A stretch of 40,674 nucleotides of DNA, taken from contig QAXH01001382.1 of the NCBI GenBank assembly GCA_004335635.1, positions 8,575 to 49,248 of the forward strand, read 5' to 3'. The stretch is from Chloromonas sp. AAM2 (Eukaryota; Chlorophyta; Chlorophyceae; Chlamydomonadales; Chlamydomonadaceae). How positions within the stretch are numbered: position 1 is the first letter of the stretch; the number at the start of each line of letters is the position of its first letter. The position numbers were made by a program, and so were the translations under genes. This document shows positions 1 through 11,225 of the stretch, piece by piece. A model generated the notes under the pieces. That model ran no database searches. It had not been told where the DNA came from and worked only from the letters and a program-made list of their open reading frames with translations.

Positions 1-188
1 TGATTACCCAGGGACACCAGCACGTCCATGTTAGCCGTGCCCCTCTGTGCTTACCCAGAGACACCAGTACGTCCATGTTAGCCGTGCCCCTCTGTGATTA
101 CCCAGGGACACCAGCACGTCCATGTTAGGCGTGCCCCTCTGTGCTTACCCAGAGACACCAGCACGTCCATGTTAGCCGTGCCCCTCCT
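1..188 (-). repeat. 47-bp tandem repeat x4 carrying a 5' splice site
   Basis: Four direct copies start at 1, 48, 95 and 142. Each contains the end of the copper-ATPase exon (coding for ANMDVLVSLG) plus its donor. On the minus strand the candidate donors begin at 148 (GTAAGC), 101 (GTAATC), 54 (GTAAGC) and 7 (GTAATC). The copies alternate in type, so the array also reads as a 94-bp unit repeated twice. The exon-proximal donor at 148 is assumed to be the one used. The array may continue beyond the window edge. Confidence 0.93.
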
Positions 189-3100
189 GAGGGCCTTGGC
201 AGCGCCCCGGTGGAAGCGCCAGCCAATCACAAACTGCACCGGGGTGGTCAGGACCCACTTGACCAGCTGGTTGCAGGGAAAGCCAAAGATAAGGGTGCCG
301 GTGATATGAGCCGATCCTGCACAGCAAGAATCATACTGATGAGTCAAATAGTTTCTTTATTTGCAATTGTTATAGCACAGCTGTGATTTGATGCTACGAT
401 GCCTTGTTGAACAATCTATGAGCATGTTTGTGAGGACGTTTTGTTTGACAACGACCAACTCGAGGCATTTCCGTTATAACCGTAAGTGAACCCAGGTGTC
501 CTGTCCTGTGCTTGCTCTTTCCCAGGTGTGTGACCTCCCTCCGAGATGTGTGACTGCCTCTTCTCCTCACCCGGTATGCGAGGCAGCACCATGGCCACGA
601 AGAACACAGGCACGGTGAACCAGAGGCTGGCACTGAACAGCGACCACCAGTAGGCCACCTCCTGCATGGACAGCACAGGCGGGATACCCGGCAGGGTCAG
701 TTGCCAATCTTTGCAGTGCAGTCGCACAGCTTGTGCAGTTGCGACTGGGTCACACGACCCGGCCTGAAACCCCATCATGCCCTGAGGAACGCTGGCCCTG
801 TGACTGTCATGACACGTGGCGTTAGGTGCACGACCTTGCCACCAACCCAACATCATGCTCTGAGAAATGCTGGCAGTGTACCTGCAGAGGCCTGGCCCTG
901 TGATGATTGATGGTTATGCCTCACGGACATGCGATGATGAAACTGTGCTCGTAAGCTGGCATTAGCCGGGCACTCAAAAAACATGCAATCCATCCTCCTT
1001 CCCAATATGGAATTGTAATGGCACAGTCATACCTCAAAGCGCACAGCAAACCCACCGGGCACGAAAAGGCCTGAGAAACGTGACAGGAAACGAAGTGGCC
1101 ATGCCTCACCTGTGCTGCGGCCAGAGCTGCCGTGTGTGCGCCGTTCTTCCCATCCTCCATTCCCGGCGGAAGATAGGTCGCGCCAAACCCAGCGTCTTCA
1201 ACAGATGTGATCATATGGCGGGGACCTGAACAATGCCACAGTCAAGGTAGCAGAGTATGGTCCAGGCCTTGCCAACACCAAACGAGAAATCTGGAAGCCC
1301 GTGCTACCTGCTTCTCCCTTGTCTGTAATGCTGAACCACTTTGGCTAAGCACCACAACCACCATTCACTGCATTATCAACCATGGCAAGCAGTGCACTCA
1401 TATTCATAAGCTGACTCACCTGTTACGTTTCCATCAAACCAGACCTGTGCTGATGCAGTGATTAGGCTGGCGGTTACTGAGCTAACGCCTTCAACCGCCA
1501 AGAGGCAGCGCTCCACAGCTGTGGTGCATGCGCCACATGTCATGCCTTCAATCTGCAGGTGGCCAGGCATCAGCAGGATGGATGAGACGATTACGGCTGC
1601 CTTCCCGAACAGGTGGGTGCATTCAAGTTTGGGCAAAGCTCACACAGTGCATGTTTCATAGCAAGCCATCAATTGTACTGAACTTCAGCATCCCCTCATG
1701 CAAGGCAACCCATGAGGGTTCAGCGTGGGCGTTCCGTTTATACAATACCAAAGCATTGTTGAACAAGTGAGCTGCGTTCAAACTTGTATGGATGCATGTG
1801 TTGCACTAAGCCCTGGACTGCTGCAGCCCCATGCAAGGCGACTCACAGGACCGGCATGGCCATCTCACCGACACAATACAAGTAAAACTTGCCATTGCAG
1901 CACTGCACATGTACGCCCTCACCTTGATTTCCGCAAGCTGGACGGCCCCTTGAGGCTGCTTGGCCACCAGCGCCACTTCAAATCCAGCGTCATCAACAAC
2001 CTCAATGAGAACATTCTGCAGTACAGTACAAGCAATGCAGATTAGGGCCATCAGATCTGGGCATGTTGGGCCAACTTGCATGTGCACAGTGCTGGGTGAG
2101 TTTGAAGTCAGGCACCAATTCTCAGCACCAGCAAACAGTGCGTTGCAACGCCTTGCATCAGGTTGGGGCACAGAGCAATCAGTGGGATGCCTGCCCTTGC
2201 TGGTCCCCTGAAGTGCGGTATGTGAGTAGAGACTGTCAAGCTACTGCTCAGGACGACCATGACACAGCTGGAACACTGGTGTGCACATCCCCTTGATATG
2301 CTTTGGACTAGTCTGCGGCACTGAGCGTATTGTTGCCTGCCCTTGCTGCTCCCCTGGTGTGCTCTCAGGACAAAAACTATTGTAGAGGAAGTAGAGGGCA
2401 GTCATTGGCATGGGGGCGTATATTGGACTTTATACTAGAGCCCTAACCACTCACGGTGTTGGTGATAGTTGCATCGTACTCGACTTCGGCCCTGGCCTGA
2501 GTGAGCGCCACACACGCACGCGACACGCCCCGCACCCCCATCAAGGCGCGCTCTACTGCCGTGGAGCATGCAGCGCAGGTCATGCCATGGACAGACAGCT
2601 GCACCACCTGCAAACGAGATTACAGACATGAACAGCTGGACCACCTGCAAACACATATGACCTGGAGACACATATGGAGAGCACGTCAAGGCATCCTGAG
2701 CATGCGTGCTGCATTCGGCACCTCCATGCAGATCAACATGTGAGATGCGCACGCCATGAGCCATGAACAGACACAACAGCCTGTGCACCATGCAAATAAT
2801 GTTCATTGAGTGTCACAGTTGTTGATGCACGGATGTGACCTGCTTGGAATGAACCTTGGATACAGTAAGCGACAAACCACGAAAACAAGAGCAATGGTGC
2901 GTTCAACCAGCACCAGGTCAACATGTAATGAACAGATAACAGCAGCACAATGTTATCAGTCATGCATGTCATCAATTGTCATCATCAGTCATGCATGGTC
3001 GCTTTGGGTTTTAGATTAAAATGAGATGTCCAGGTTTGATTTTACATTGGCTTGGATTGGGACTGTTGAGTGCTTTCATAGTGACTCATTGGTAATGTCG

Positions 3101-4065
3101 CTTGTAACCACTTCAGTCTGTTGCCACACTGGTTCCAGTGTCACTCCAGGAATTGTCCCAGCAATTTGCAAATTTATGCAACAAATCATGCAGTGGACAG
3201 CACTGTGGCAGTCACAGCCTGAGGGGCTGTGGCCGTCGTGAATTTTGAGTTCGTCAGCAACGAAGTACATGTGTCATGGCTTTCGTCCCTGTGCCCAGCA
3301 GAGCACCTGACAGCAAGCCTGTGTACAAGCACTGGTGCTTGGTGTCTACGCCATGGCTGCAGATGTTAGCACACGCACGCACGCGCGCACACGCACACAC
3401 ACTCACACACCCTGTGTTTACCTGCGTTGGGTTGCCTGCCGCTGCCTCTCCCTGTGCCGCTGCCTGGCCCCAGAGCACCACACGTGCACTGAACCCTCCA
3501 TCCTCCAGCTCTCGCAGCACCCGCACCTGACATGGCACCAGTCGTCACACACGTGCATAACAACAACTTTGTACATAACACCAGCATCCTGGTTCTGCTC
3601 GGTCACGAGCCATACGTCTGTCCTCCGCATGCTGGCCCCACTTCAGAACCGTAAAACAGACAATTGTTGGTTTGTTCTTGTGTGCAGTCTTTGCTGCGTG
3701 CTTGATTCCGCACAGACCTTCACACATAGTCTCCAAGAACGCTCAAATGCCTGTTAGCAACCCATGATGGTCTTGTGCGCGTGCTTACATTCAGCACTTA
3801 CACTTCAAGCTGCTGTATGCTCATAGCAGCTCACCTGTGTTGGCATGTCCATCTGATGTGTAATCTGCACCATGCCGCCTGGGTTGGCTGTGACCGCATG
3901 CACGCCGGGCAGGGCTGCCACGCAGCGGCGCACCTCCTCACACGTTGAGTCAGCGGTCATGTGATCCACATGGAGAGTGCTCACCTGCATCCATGTGGTG
4001 CACATGGAGCATTTCCCTCAGTGATATGTTGTGTCGAATTGCTTGTTTCACCATGCTGCATTGGC

Positions 4066-4103
<38 letters not shown>

Positions 4104-5064
4104 CTGAATAGGAAGCATTCTTGTCTTGGCACACTTGCATGTGTTGTACGATGCGACTTTCTGCACAATTGGTGGGGCACGTGGAAATGCCATTCAATTC
4201 TACATCCTCACCAAGTGCAAATTAGATTCAAACAGACTCGTACCTGCTTGCTGTTAGCTGGCATGGTGTTGACCCTGCCTCCGTTGATGGATAGAGGGGC
4301 AAGCACGGGCGCTTCTCTGACTAGGGCTGCGTCAAACCCAGCATCCTCAATGGCAGTCACCAGATGCTGGGGTTTCACCAGTGTCGCATCATACTCAACC
4401 TGCAATCCACCAAACATCCATGCATGCTGGTTGGAGGCCAGAAATTAACCGTGGCACGACTGACAGGTGTGTTCTGAAAACAGAAAAAGCAGTGAGGGCT
4501 CCAGGCGATTGGCAATGCAGAAATGGAACACTGCAGTGGGGATGAACATCAACGTACAACACACACCTCTGCAGTTTCTTGCAGCAGTGCGACTGCAGCT
4601 TTCCTTACGCCTTTGCATGACCTGCGATGCAGCACAAGGATTACTAGATGATTGGAAATTGCACTTGGATGGGCCAACTAGGAGCAGACCAGCAGCGGGA
4701 CACCCTGTGCGCACGCACCCCAGTGTGCTTTCCACAGAAGTAGAACAAGCAGCACATGTCATTCCCTTGACTGATATCTGCAGGGCACGCAAGGCACGAG
4801 GCGGGACAGGTAATGGACAGTGCAAACCCAACGCACGAAGGTAAACCGTACCAGCTGCTGCGTCCGCCAGGTAGTGCATATCTATTTGCGCATCACCTCT
4901 GCTCGCATCCAACGCTCCACGTTGTTGCTGCCAGGCTGTGCGCCTGAGCTTCCAGTCAAGTGAAAACCTGCCATGGCAGCCTTGCTAGAAGGCAAATCCT
5001 TCTTCTTCTCGTTCACAGGAAGCTTTTCGTACGGACGCCATAGCGCTTCCCATATCCTCTTCAT
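149..5064 (-). CDS. P1B-type copper-transporting ATPase, N-terminal half (partial, runs off left edge)
   Basis: ATP-driven Cu+ transporter of the RAN1/ATP7 type, which moves copper out of the cytosol across a membrane. Exons on the minus strand, 5' to 3': 5064-4897, 4777-4719, 4621-4567, 4399-4244, 3984-3835, 3526-3422, 2607-2455, 2015-1923, 1552-1420, 1225-1110, 661-571, 316-149. All have AG/GT borders and matching phases, giving about 482 residues. Four HMA metal-binding domains follow a 56-residue leader: residues ~57-124 (GMTCAAC), ~147-213 (no CxxC), ~232-300 (GMTCAAC) and ~312-376 (GMTCGAC). Each ends in an EDAGF-like motif. Two membrane helices follow (WSLFSASLWFTVPVFFVAMV and the segment around GTLIFGFPCNQLV), then the family motif ANMDVLVSLG. 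The CPC, DKTG and ATP-binding parts lie off the window. The first exon is the least certain: an alternative start at 4912 reads straight into HMA1. Confidence 0.9.
2595..2652 (-). repeat. Duplicated 3' splice site of the HMA3 exon
   Basis: Two copies of a 21-bp segment, 2595-2615 and 2632-2652, differ at one position and lie 37 bp apart. Each holds GTTTGCAG followed by the first bases of the HMA3 exon. The proximal acceptor (exon from 2607) gives the in-frame VVQLSVHGMTC; the distal one (exon from 2644) adds 37 nt and shifts the frame. Confidence 0.85.
3370..3411. repeat. CA/CG-rich simple repeat
   Basis: Imperfect run of CACG and CACA units in the copper-ATPase intron just downstream (minus strand) of the exon ending at 3422. 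Confidence 0.85.
4066..4103. repeat. (ATA)n microsatellite
   Basis: About 12 perfect ATA/AAT units inside the copper-ATPase intron between 4243 and 3985. It produces long false Asn, Ile and Leu runs when translated. Confidence 0.95.
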
Positions 5065-8000
5065 CTTTGCCGTTCAATTTGGCGTTGTTTGTGCTACCGA
5101 GGCAAGGACTGATTTAAGGCAAAAGTTGTTGCGTGACTTCACTCGGTTTGTCCGTCCGAGACCAAGACCAAGACGGACACACTGCCATATCGGCATGGCT
5201 TGACAGTTCCTGCACGCAGACTTGGCAATACGTCGCATTTGGGAACGACATGGACGTCCATGACAAAGGTCGGTTGAAACGTCGTTGGGCACGCGCCTGG
5301 CACGAGAGCCGCCAAGGCTCTTTGTCTTAAGGCAGCAGGTTGTGTTGTACTACTGCTATCAGGAGCAATCGGTGGCATGCATCTTAAACTAGAACATCTT
5401 AAGCTGCCTGCGTTTGGTCGCGTTAGAAAAAGCTACCGTGCCTCGTGTCATTCCACTCCCTTCGGCAGCCTACAGTTCCAGGTTTGCCGCTCAGGCCTGT
5501 TCTCCAAAGGCCGCCTCCGGTGGTTGTGGCCTACAACCTGGCAGCACCAGCCAGCCACACCAGTCACACCAGCCCAAGCAGCTCATGCGACACCAGCTTA
5601 CCACTCAGCACCGGTCGAGCAGCTCACATTAACCCATGCTTGACAAGAAGGCTATTCACAGCGGTCAAGCAGGTCACACCGCCTGCCAGCTCGTGTCGGC
5701 AAAGCAGCTCAAACCAGCCTAATAGCCCACATCCCACACCCAGCATGCAAGCTCAGATCAGCCTACAAGCCTACACCGGCGCAAGCCAGTAAAGAAGAAC
5801 ACTCTTTGCCCAAGAAGGTATGGGAAGCCCACCAGGCAAGAACCTCAGTCATATCAGCACAGGCACAGGTGCTCGAGGGCAACTTCCGGCTGGCAGCCCA
5901 AGAAGGGTATGGCACAGCACTGTGCACAGACAGAGGATGTAGGATGCAGCGCCATTATACGGGCTGACCCCCACGGCTATCATAAAACCAGTGTCACCAT
6001 ACCAATTGGACTCAACACCACTCGGAATGACACGTCCAGACAAAGAGGTTGTATGTCATGCCACTGTGGGGATGTCCCTGTGCAGCAGGCAAGGGCTCAC
6101 CTGCCACACGCGTTCATGTAGTTGCCAACATGGACACACGCAGAGACAGACAACTGCAAGTTGTAGCCGTTGCCCTGTCGGTCTTGCCTTTGTCACGGTC
6201 TGGCGCAGTTGTCGTGCTGCTTTTAGCAAGGTGCCAGGATGGCCATCCACCATCCTCTCGAAATGGCTGCTCACGAGTGTGCAGTGCAATGGCAGGCATG
6301 TGGGATTCAGTTGCAGAGACACAACCCTGAGGCACAACCATGATGCGTGCAACTGTACCAAAACTGCTGGGGTGTCGTGGTGCCTCTGGGCGCCTGGTGC
6401 GGTCACGACCACGACCACAGAGGTCCTCCACAGCGCAAGTGTCATTGTCATCACTGGCATCATGGCTGAACGTTGTCTGAAAAAACGTGGCTATGGCACA
6501 GTACTAATTCTATGCGTTCTTTGTTCCTGAAATTGTCCCGGTCAGTGAGTGGCTGGCAGCAATGTGCAAACTCGGCATCTTCATTGTGCAGGACACCACT
6601 CATGCAGCACATGGCACATGAATCAGTCATGCACTCTGATGGCTGTTTGATAGCTCATCCTGATTTTGATGCACTTCTCTCAGCAACGGAGTTTGCCGCA
6701 GCAAAAGCACATGTGTCTTTCTCGCAATGGGTTAGGTCAGGTCACGACGCAGTCTACGCCTCAGGTCACGCAAGGTGTCATCCAATAAACAGCTCAAACT
6801 TTGAGGGACACTGGCAAGTGGCAAGCACCACAGACCAGCAGTCCTCAGGTCAACCTCTAGAGTGGGCAACAGCACAGCTGGCAATAGTTTTGCCAGTCAA
6901 CTACACTCCACCTGGCAATGCCAATCGCCTGCCACATGGTCAAGTTTCAACCTGAACCAGCTTGTACTTGTTCGAACTGGCTCGTGAACTGCCACGATGT
7001 ACCAGTCATAGAAACAGTTTAGGCCTATTGCGGGATCCAGGCGTCAAAGCATTGCTAGGTTGCATGCCATCAATCGTCTGAACTCAACAATCATGGAAAT
7101 CAATCACTGCCGTCCGTCACAGGCAGGAACTAGACCTTGCTTGTAAAGCAAAGGCAGCTTCTAAGCCCTGTGTACAACCTGTTATCAGGGTAAACTAGCA
7201 CACCAATCGTGTGCCTCAGCGAACGGGTGGTTGCAAAGCAGGCAAGCATGCCAACAACTGGATAAGTGAGTGGAAATTGTTGGCATTCAAGTAGGGTGAG
7301 TAGATTAAATGAGCTGCAGGGCCAGAAGAGCTTGCACTGAATCGGACAACACCTAACCCTGAAAGGGCTGAGCGCACCTTACGTGGCCTGGACAGTTTCC
7401 TGTTAAAAGCTGCACTAGCAAACGCAACCCAAATCAGTAGAATAGCAAAGCTGAGCCTGCAGGGCCAGAAGAGCTTGCAGTCAGGTGGACAATGCCTATG
7501 GATGCAGGAGAGGGTTGTACTCGTGAACTACTTGAAGCAATTAGGCCCTCAGAACAACACAAAATTACGTCAGAGCCAAAACGCATTATTTGAACAGGTC
7601 AAAACAGGTCAAAAGCCCGTGATCGTCCCGTTGCAAGGGGTATTACGTGGATTGGATGCAGCCTGGCCCTGGTGAGCCTGGCCTTGTTGTGAAGCATGAT
7701 TTCGTAACTCTGCTGCAGCTCAAACCATGATGCCACTAAACAGGCTTGTGTCCAATAACTGCGGACTGACATGTTGCTAGTCTGGCTGCAAATTGCATGC
7801 TTGATCACGCGCATGCCAAAAGAAGTCATCAAAAACACCAGCACTTTGTCCAACCAGGCCATGTTGTTCAAGCTCAAGGTGTCACAATTCTTCAGGTTGC
7901 ATGACACTTGATTTGTGTCCGTCCTCATGGGAGCAGAGCAGCGGTGCATGCAACAAGTCATTGGTAAACAATTCACGTTGGTGCATCTGCCATGCTGGCT

Positions 8001-8279
8001 ACGACATCTGGCCTACGATTTCTCCGCTTCACGGCTGGTTGACAAAACTAGCCATCAAACGCAGTACACACTGTTTTCCAGTGCTTGTTGTCCACCTGAA
8101 CCATCATCGGCTGTTAAGCTGCACTGATAACACTCAAGTGGTTGTCCTTGGCCAGGCTCAGCAGATGAAATCAGGTGGCTGCTGCGCGCCAAGCATCTTG
8201 GCCATAGCGTCCGAATGCACACAATGCAAGACTTACCTTTTCACATTGTACGCCTCGGAGCCTTCAGAATTGTCCATTG
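5065..8279. other. Intergenic region between copper ATPase and glycosyltransferase A
   Basis: About 3.2 kb. It holds the promoter side of the copper ATPase (right of 5064) and the 3' side of glycosyltransferase A (left of 8280). 5560-5780 is rich in CAGC/CACC motifs with repeated 'agctca' and 'cacaccag' words but no consistent unit. A 24-bp word (CAGGGCCAGAAGAGCTTG core) occurs twice, near 7314 and 7461, about 147 bp apart. No conserved gene was recognised, apart from a possible coding remnant at 7600-7950, listed separately. Confidence 0.5.
7599..7976 (-). other. Open frame with protein-like composition, unidentified
   Basis: A 125-codon open frame on the minus strand just downstream of glycosyltransferase A. 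From its middle onward (about MAWLDKVLVFLMTSFGM, then a stretch with ACLVASWFELQQSYEIML) it has the hydrophobic and charged pattern of a folded helical protein rather than a random frame. I do not recognise a family. It could be an exon of an unannotated gene, a transposon remnant, or chance. No splice context was established. Confidence 0.2.
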
Positions 8280-11225
8280 TTAGAGGCTGGCCTTGCGCAC
8301 GTCGTAACCTTCAAACCGTTCGTGCTGCCCTATCAAACACTCCTTGAGGTCCAAATGGCAGTCAGTTGTGCCCATGAAAACCGCCACCAGGCTAAACCCA
8401 GAGTGGCTGATTAGCAGGCAGCTGGAGCGTGACAGCAGGCCAACGTCAACCCATCCTTCCAACATTTCGTCTGCAGAAATGGACCTGTGTGCACAACAGC
8501 ACAGAGGCAGATTGCGTGAACCTTGTACACCAGCAAATGGCTCACCTGCCTTGTGCTGTCACGGATTGTACGCCAGCAGGGATAGCCAACAGGGAGCCAA
8601 GAACAGAAAGAGGCTGAGCTTTGCGGACAGAGAAGGGACAGAGAAGGCTGAAGCTTGAGCGAAGATTACACAAGCATTGGTACAGCGAGGACAAGGTCGT
8701 CCAGGCACTGACCTTCGTAGGCAGTGTACATCCTGATACAGACAGGCGTGCCACAAAGCAGGTATCAACCAAACACAAACCCTGCAGATGGCAGGCGTCT
8801 GCACTATTATACGATATATGACCTGCCGCACCTGCTCCTTGTGTGCACCACCGTGATGTTAGGCGTGATGACACCCGCCAGTGCCCCTGCCGCCACCCAC
8901 TGCCGGATGAGGTTATGGTCAGTGATCAGCAGCATGGGCGTAGCACTGAGCGGAGGAAGACCATGCGCTGTTGCCATGTCATGCGCACACTGCGTGGCGG
9001 CCATCAGCTGGCGGAGGCGTGAGGAGTTGTCGACTTTGGTCGTCCCTGGCCGGTTGAGAATGGGCTCATCTACAAGACCACCTGAGCGCCAGTGCCCTGC
9101 ATGGACAGATGGCGTATGACTGGCGAAAAGAGGAACACAGGCACAGACAGAAATCGAGTAGACTGGCCGTCAGCGCCTGAACAAGGGTAGGTGGACACGC
9201 AGTGCAGAATTGTGCACAGAAATGCATAGGACCTGACTGGAACCACCTGGTAGATGCATAAAAGTTATGGTTAACCACGCCTACATGAGTTGAGGCATAC
9301 TCACTGATAATGAACAGTGCGAAGCTCAGAGAACTGTACTCAACGTTATGACCAGCAACTAACTCAGCCTCCGCCTTGGCGTGATTAACCAGACCCTTGT
9401 ACGTAGCATGCATGGAATGGCCACTTGACTGAAACTGTCTCCCCTTGGCTTGGGTCATGGTGTGGTCCTGTTACCAAAAGTGATGCTTATGCTGAATGGT
9501 TGTACTTCTTGGGCGTGGCCCACTTACATGCAACATACGGTGGAGGCTCTGAACCATACACTGCACGAAGGGACTCATCTGTCTTGTCCTCCAGCAACTT
9601 GCTCGGCTTGAACAAGAAGCGAAAAAAGCACCTGCAGGCAGTGTGCCACCAGGTGGATCGATGCTGGCACAATGATAGATGTTCAGTCAATTGGAGTTTA
9701 CCAGTGATTGGCCAGCCCATGCAGGCGTGGCAGACTTGCAGTACCATCCACTGCTTGCCTACAGTGGTGCCTTCTATTTCACATGTAAGAGGGATCCCAG
9801 ATCACAACTCGTTGGGCCCAAAGAGCATGGAAAATAAGGGCTGTCAAACTTGGCAGCACCTGTCAAAATTGCTCAAGGGCCGGCTCTGTCTTCTGCTTCT
9901 TGCCCCTTCTTCTGTCACGCAGACGCTGACAATCAACAGCGTGGAGCTGACAATCAGGCTCTTATGACTCAGGCGCATTGTGTTAGCGTTGCGGCCTGTC
10001 CATCTGGCCTGACCGATAATTGGCCTAGCCAGACAGTGCCAGTAGGCCCCAAGTGGGGCTGTCAAGGGACGCCTGTGACGTCACATGCCAAAAGGCCACA
10101 CATCCAATTACCTGCCCAGCTTTGTGTAATCCAGATGGTTGAGATGTTCCTTGGTTTGATTAGCGACATCTAGGAAGAAATCTCTGACGACTTGACTCTT
10201 CACAAACTGCGTGCATGACAAAGCAGGGCACAAGATGGCTCAGAAAGGGATACACAGCCTGCTGCCTACAATGCTCACGGAAAGACAGCTCTCCAGACTG
10301 GTAAGCGCACGGGGCGTCAACGCAGCTCGCATCCTTGATCCTTCGCTGCTATGGTCAGCTATCAGCCAGCAGTGGTTATACCATGCCAGAGTTGGGCCAT
10401 TCTGCATGCCTTGGAGGTTGGCCTTGCTGATTGGTATCTTATGCAGACATACATGCTCAAGATGCTGAGTTGCATAGGGCAACACGAGTTGTAGGGCAGT
10501 CAGCAGATGTTGAAATGCAACACACCTTGGCCTCCTTGAATTCCTCAGCATGCTCTCCAGCTGTTATCAAACGGTGAAGGCGTTTATTGGGAACCAGTGA
10601 TTTCATTGTGTCAAAGTCACTTGTCTCATCCTTGAGCTCTTCCTGGAGAGTGCTGTCGTACTGCCAGTCGATGGCTGCAGGCTCCAAAAATGTGGCTAAA
10701 GGAGACACGTGGTCCCAGCTGAGCAACAGAACCTTGCGATAGATGGCTGCTAGCCTGAGCAGAGTCATGGATGACCTGATTCGGTCGCCTGCATGCATGT
10801 GCATGCACCGTGTCCAAGGAGGGTATTGTGCACATGAGACGGCTAACAGCCGCCACAAGCTGCTGAATCTTCAGCTTGTGAAACTTGGCGTTGAACAAGG
10901 TTACTTTGCTGTTTTATTCGGTCTGGCCCGACTGGGATCGTATCTCAGCAATCTCACCGATTCCAGTACATCTCATGTCGTCGTGACAAGGGCCATACAT
11001 CAGGTATGTTGCTTGCGGTTGCCCTCGACTTGAGCGATGGAACTCGGCATACTCGTCCAGCCATGCCGGGCAACCCGGTTCTTGGTCCGTGATCTGGTCC
11101 TGCTGCGCACTTCCTATTGAGTTGGTGTCACTCTCTGTTGCTGCTGCCAATCTCCAGCCTTGAGCAGGCGTGCTACTCGCCACAACAAAGAATGCGAAGC
11201 ATGCCACCACAGCCGCTGTCTGCAT
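8280..11225 (-). CDS. Secretory glycosyltransferase-like protein, copy A (fucosyltransferase superfamily, tentative)
   Basis: Six exons: 11225-10958, 10788-10526, 10206-10112, 9631-9528, 9096-8832, 8484-8280; 399 residues, stop TAA. An N-terminal hydrophobic segment (residues ~4-20, VVACFAFFVVASSTPAQGW) suggests a signal peptide or Golgi signal-anchor. Then come CPAWLDEYAEFHRSSRGQ, CTGIGDRIRSS (the GLGDR-type nucleotide-sugar motif), LLLSWDH...FLEPAAIDW, FFRFLFKP, an HxR element (ACWHWRSGG), LLITDHNLI and LLISHSGFS. This order matches the alpha-1,6/protein O-fucosyltransferase superfamily fold; the sugar and acceptor are unknown. Sequons NQT, NSS and NIT fit a lumenal protein. Start chosen at 11225 because it begins the hydrophobic segment; 11267 in the same frame is possible. 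Closest to copy B. Confidence 0.72.

Noticed and set aside
416..856. 146-codon minus-strand frame taken as one exon
   Set aside because: Splice signals and phase limit the coding part to 571-661; the remainder is intron read-through.
3945..4448. Long frame with an Asn run (and the reverse Ile/Leu run)
   Set aside because: Generated by the (ATA)n microsatellite; opposite strand to the real copper-ATPase exons.
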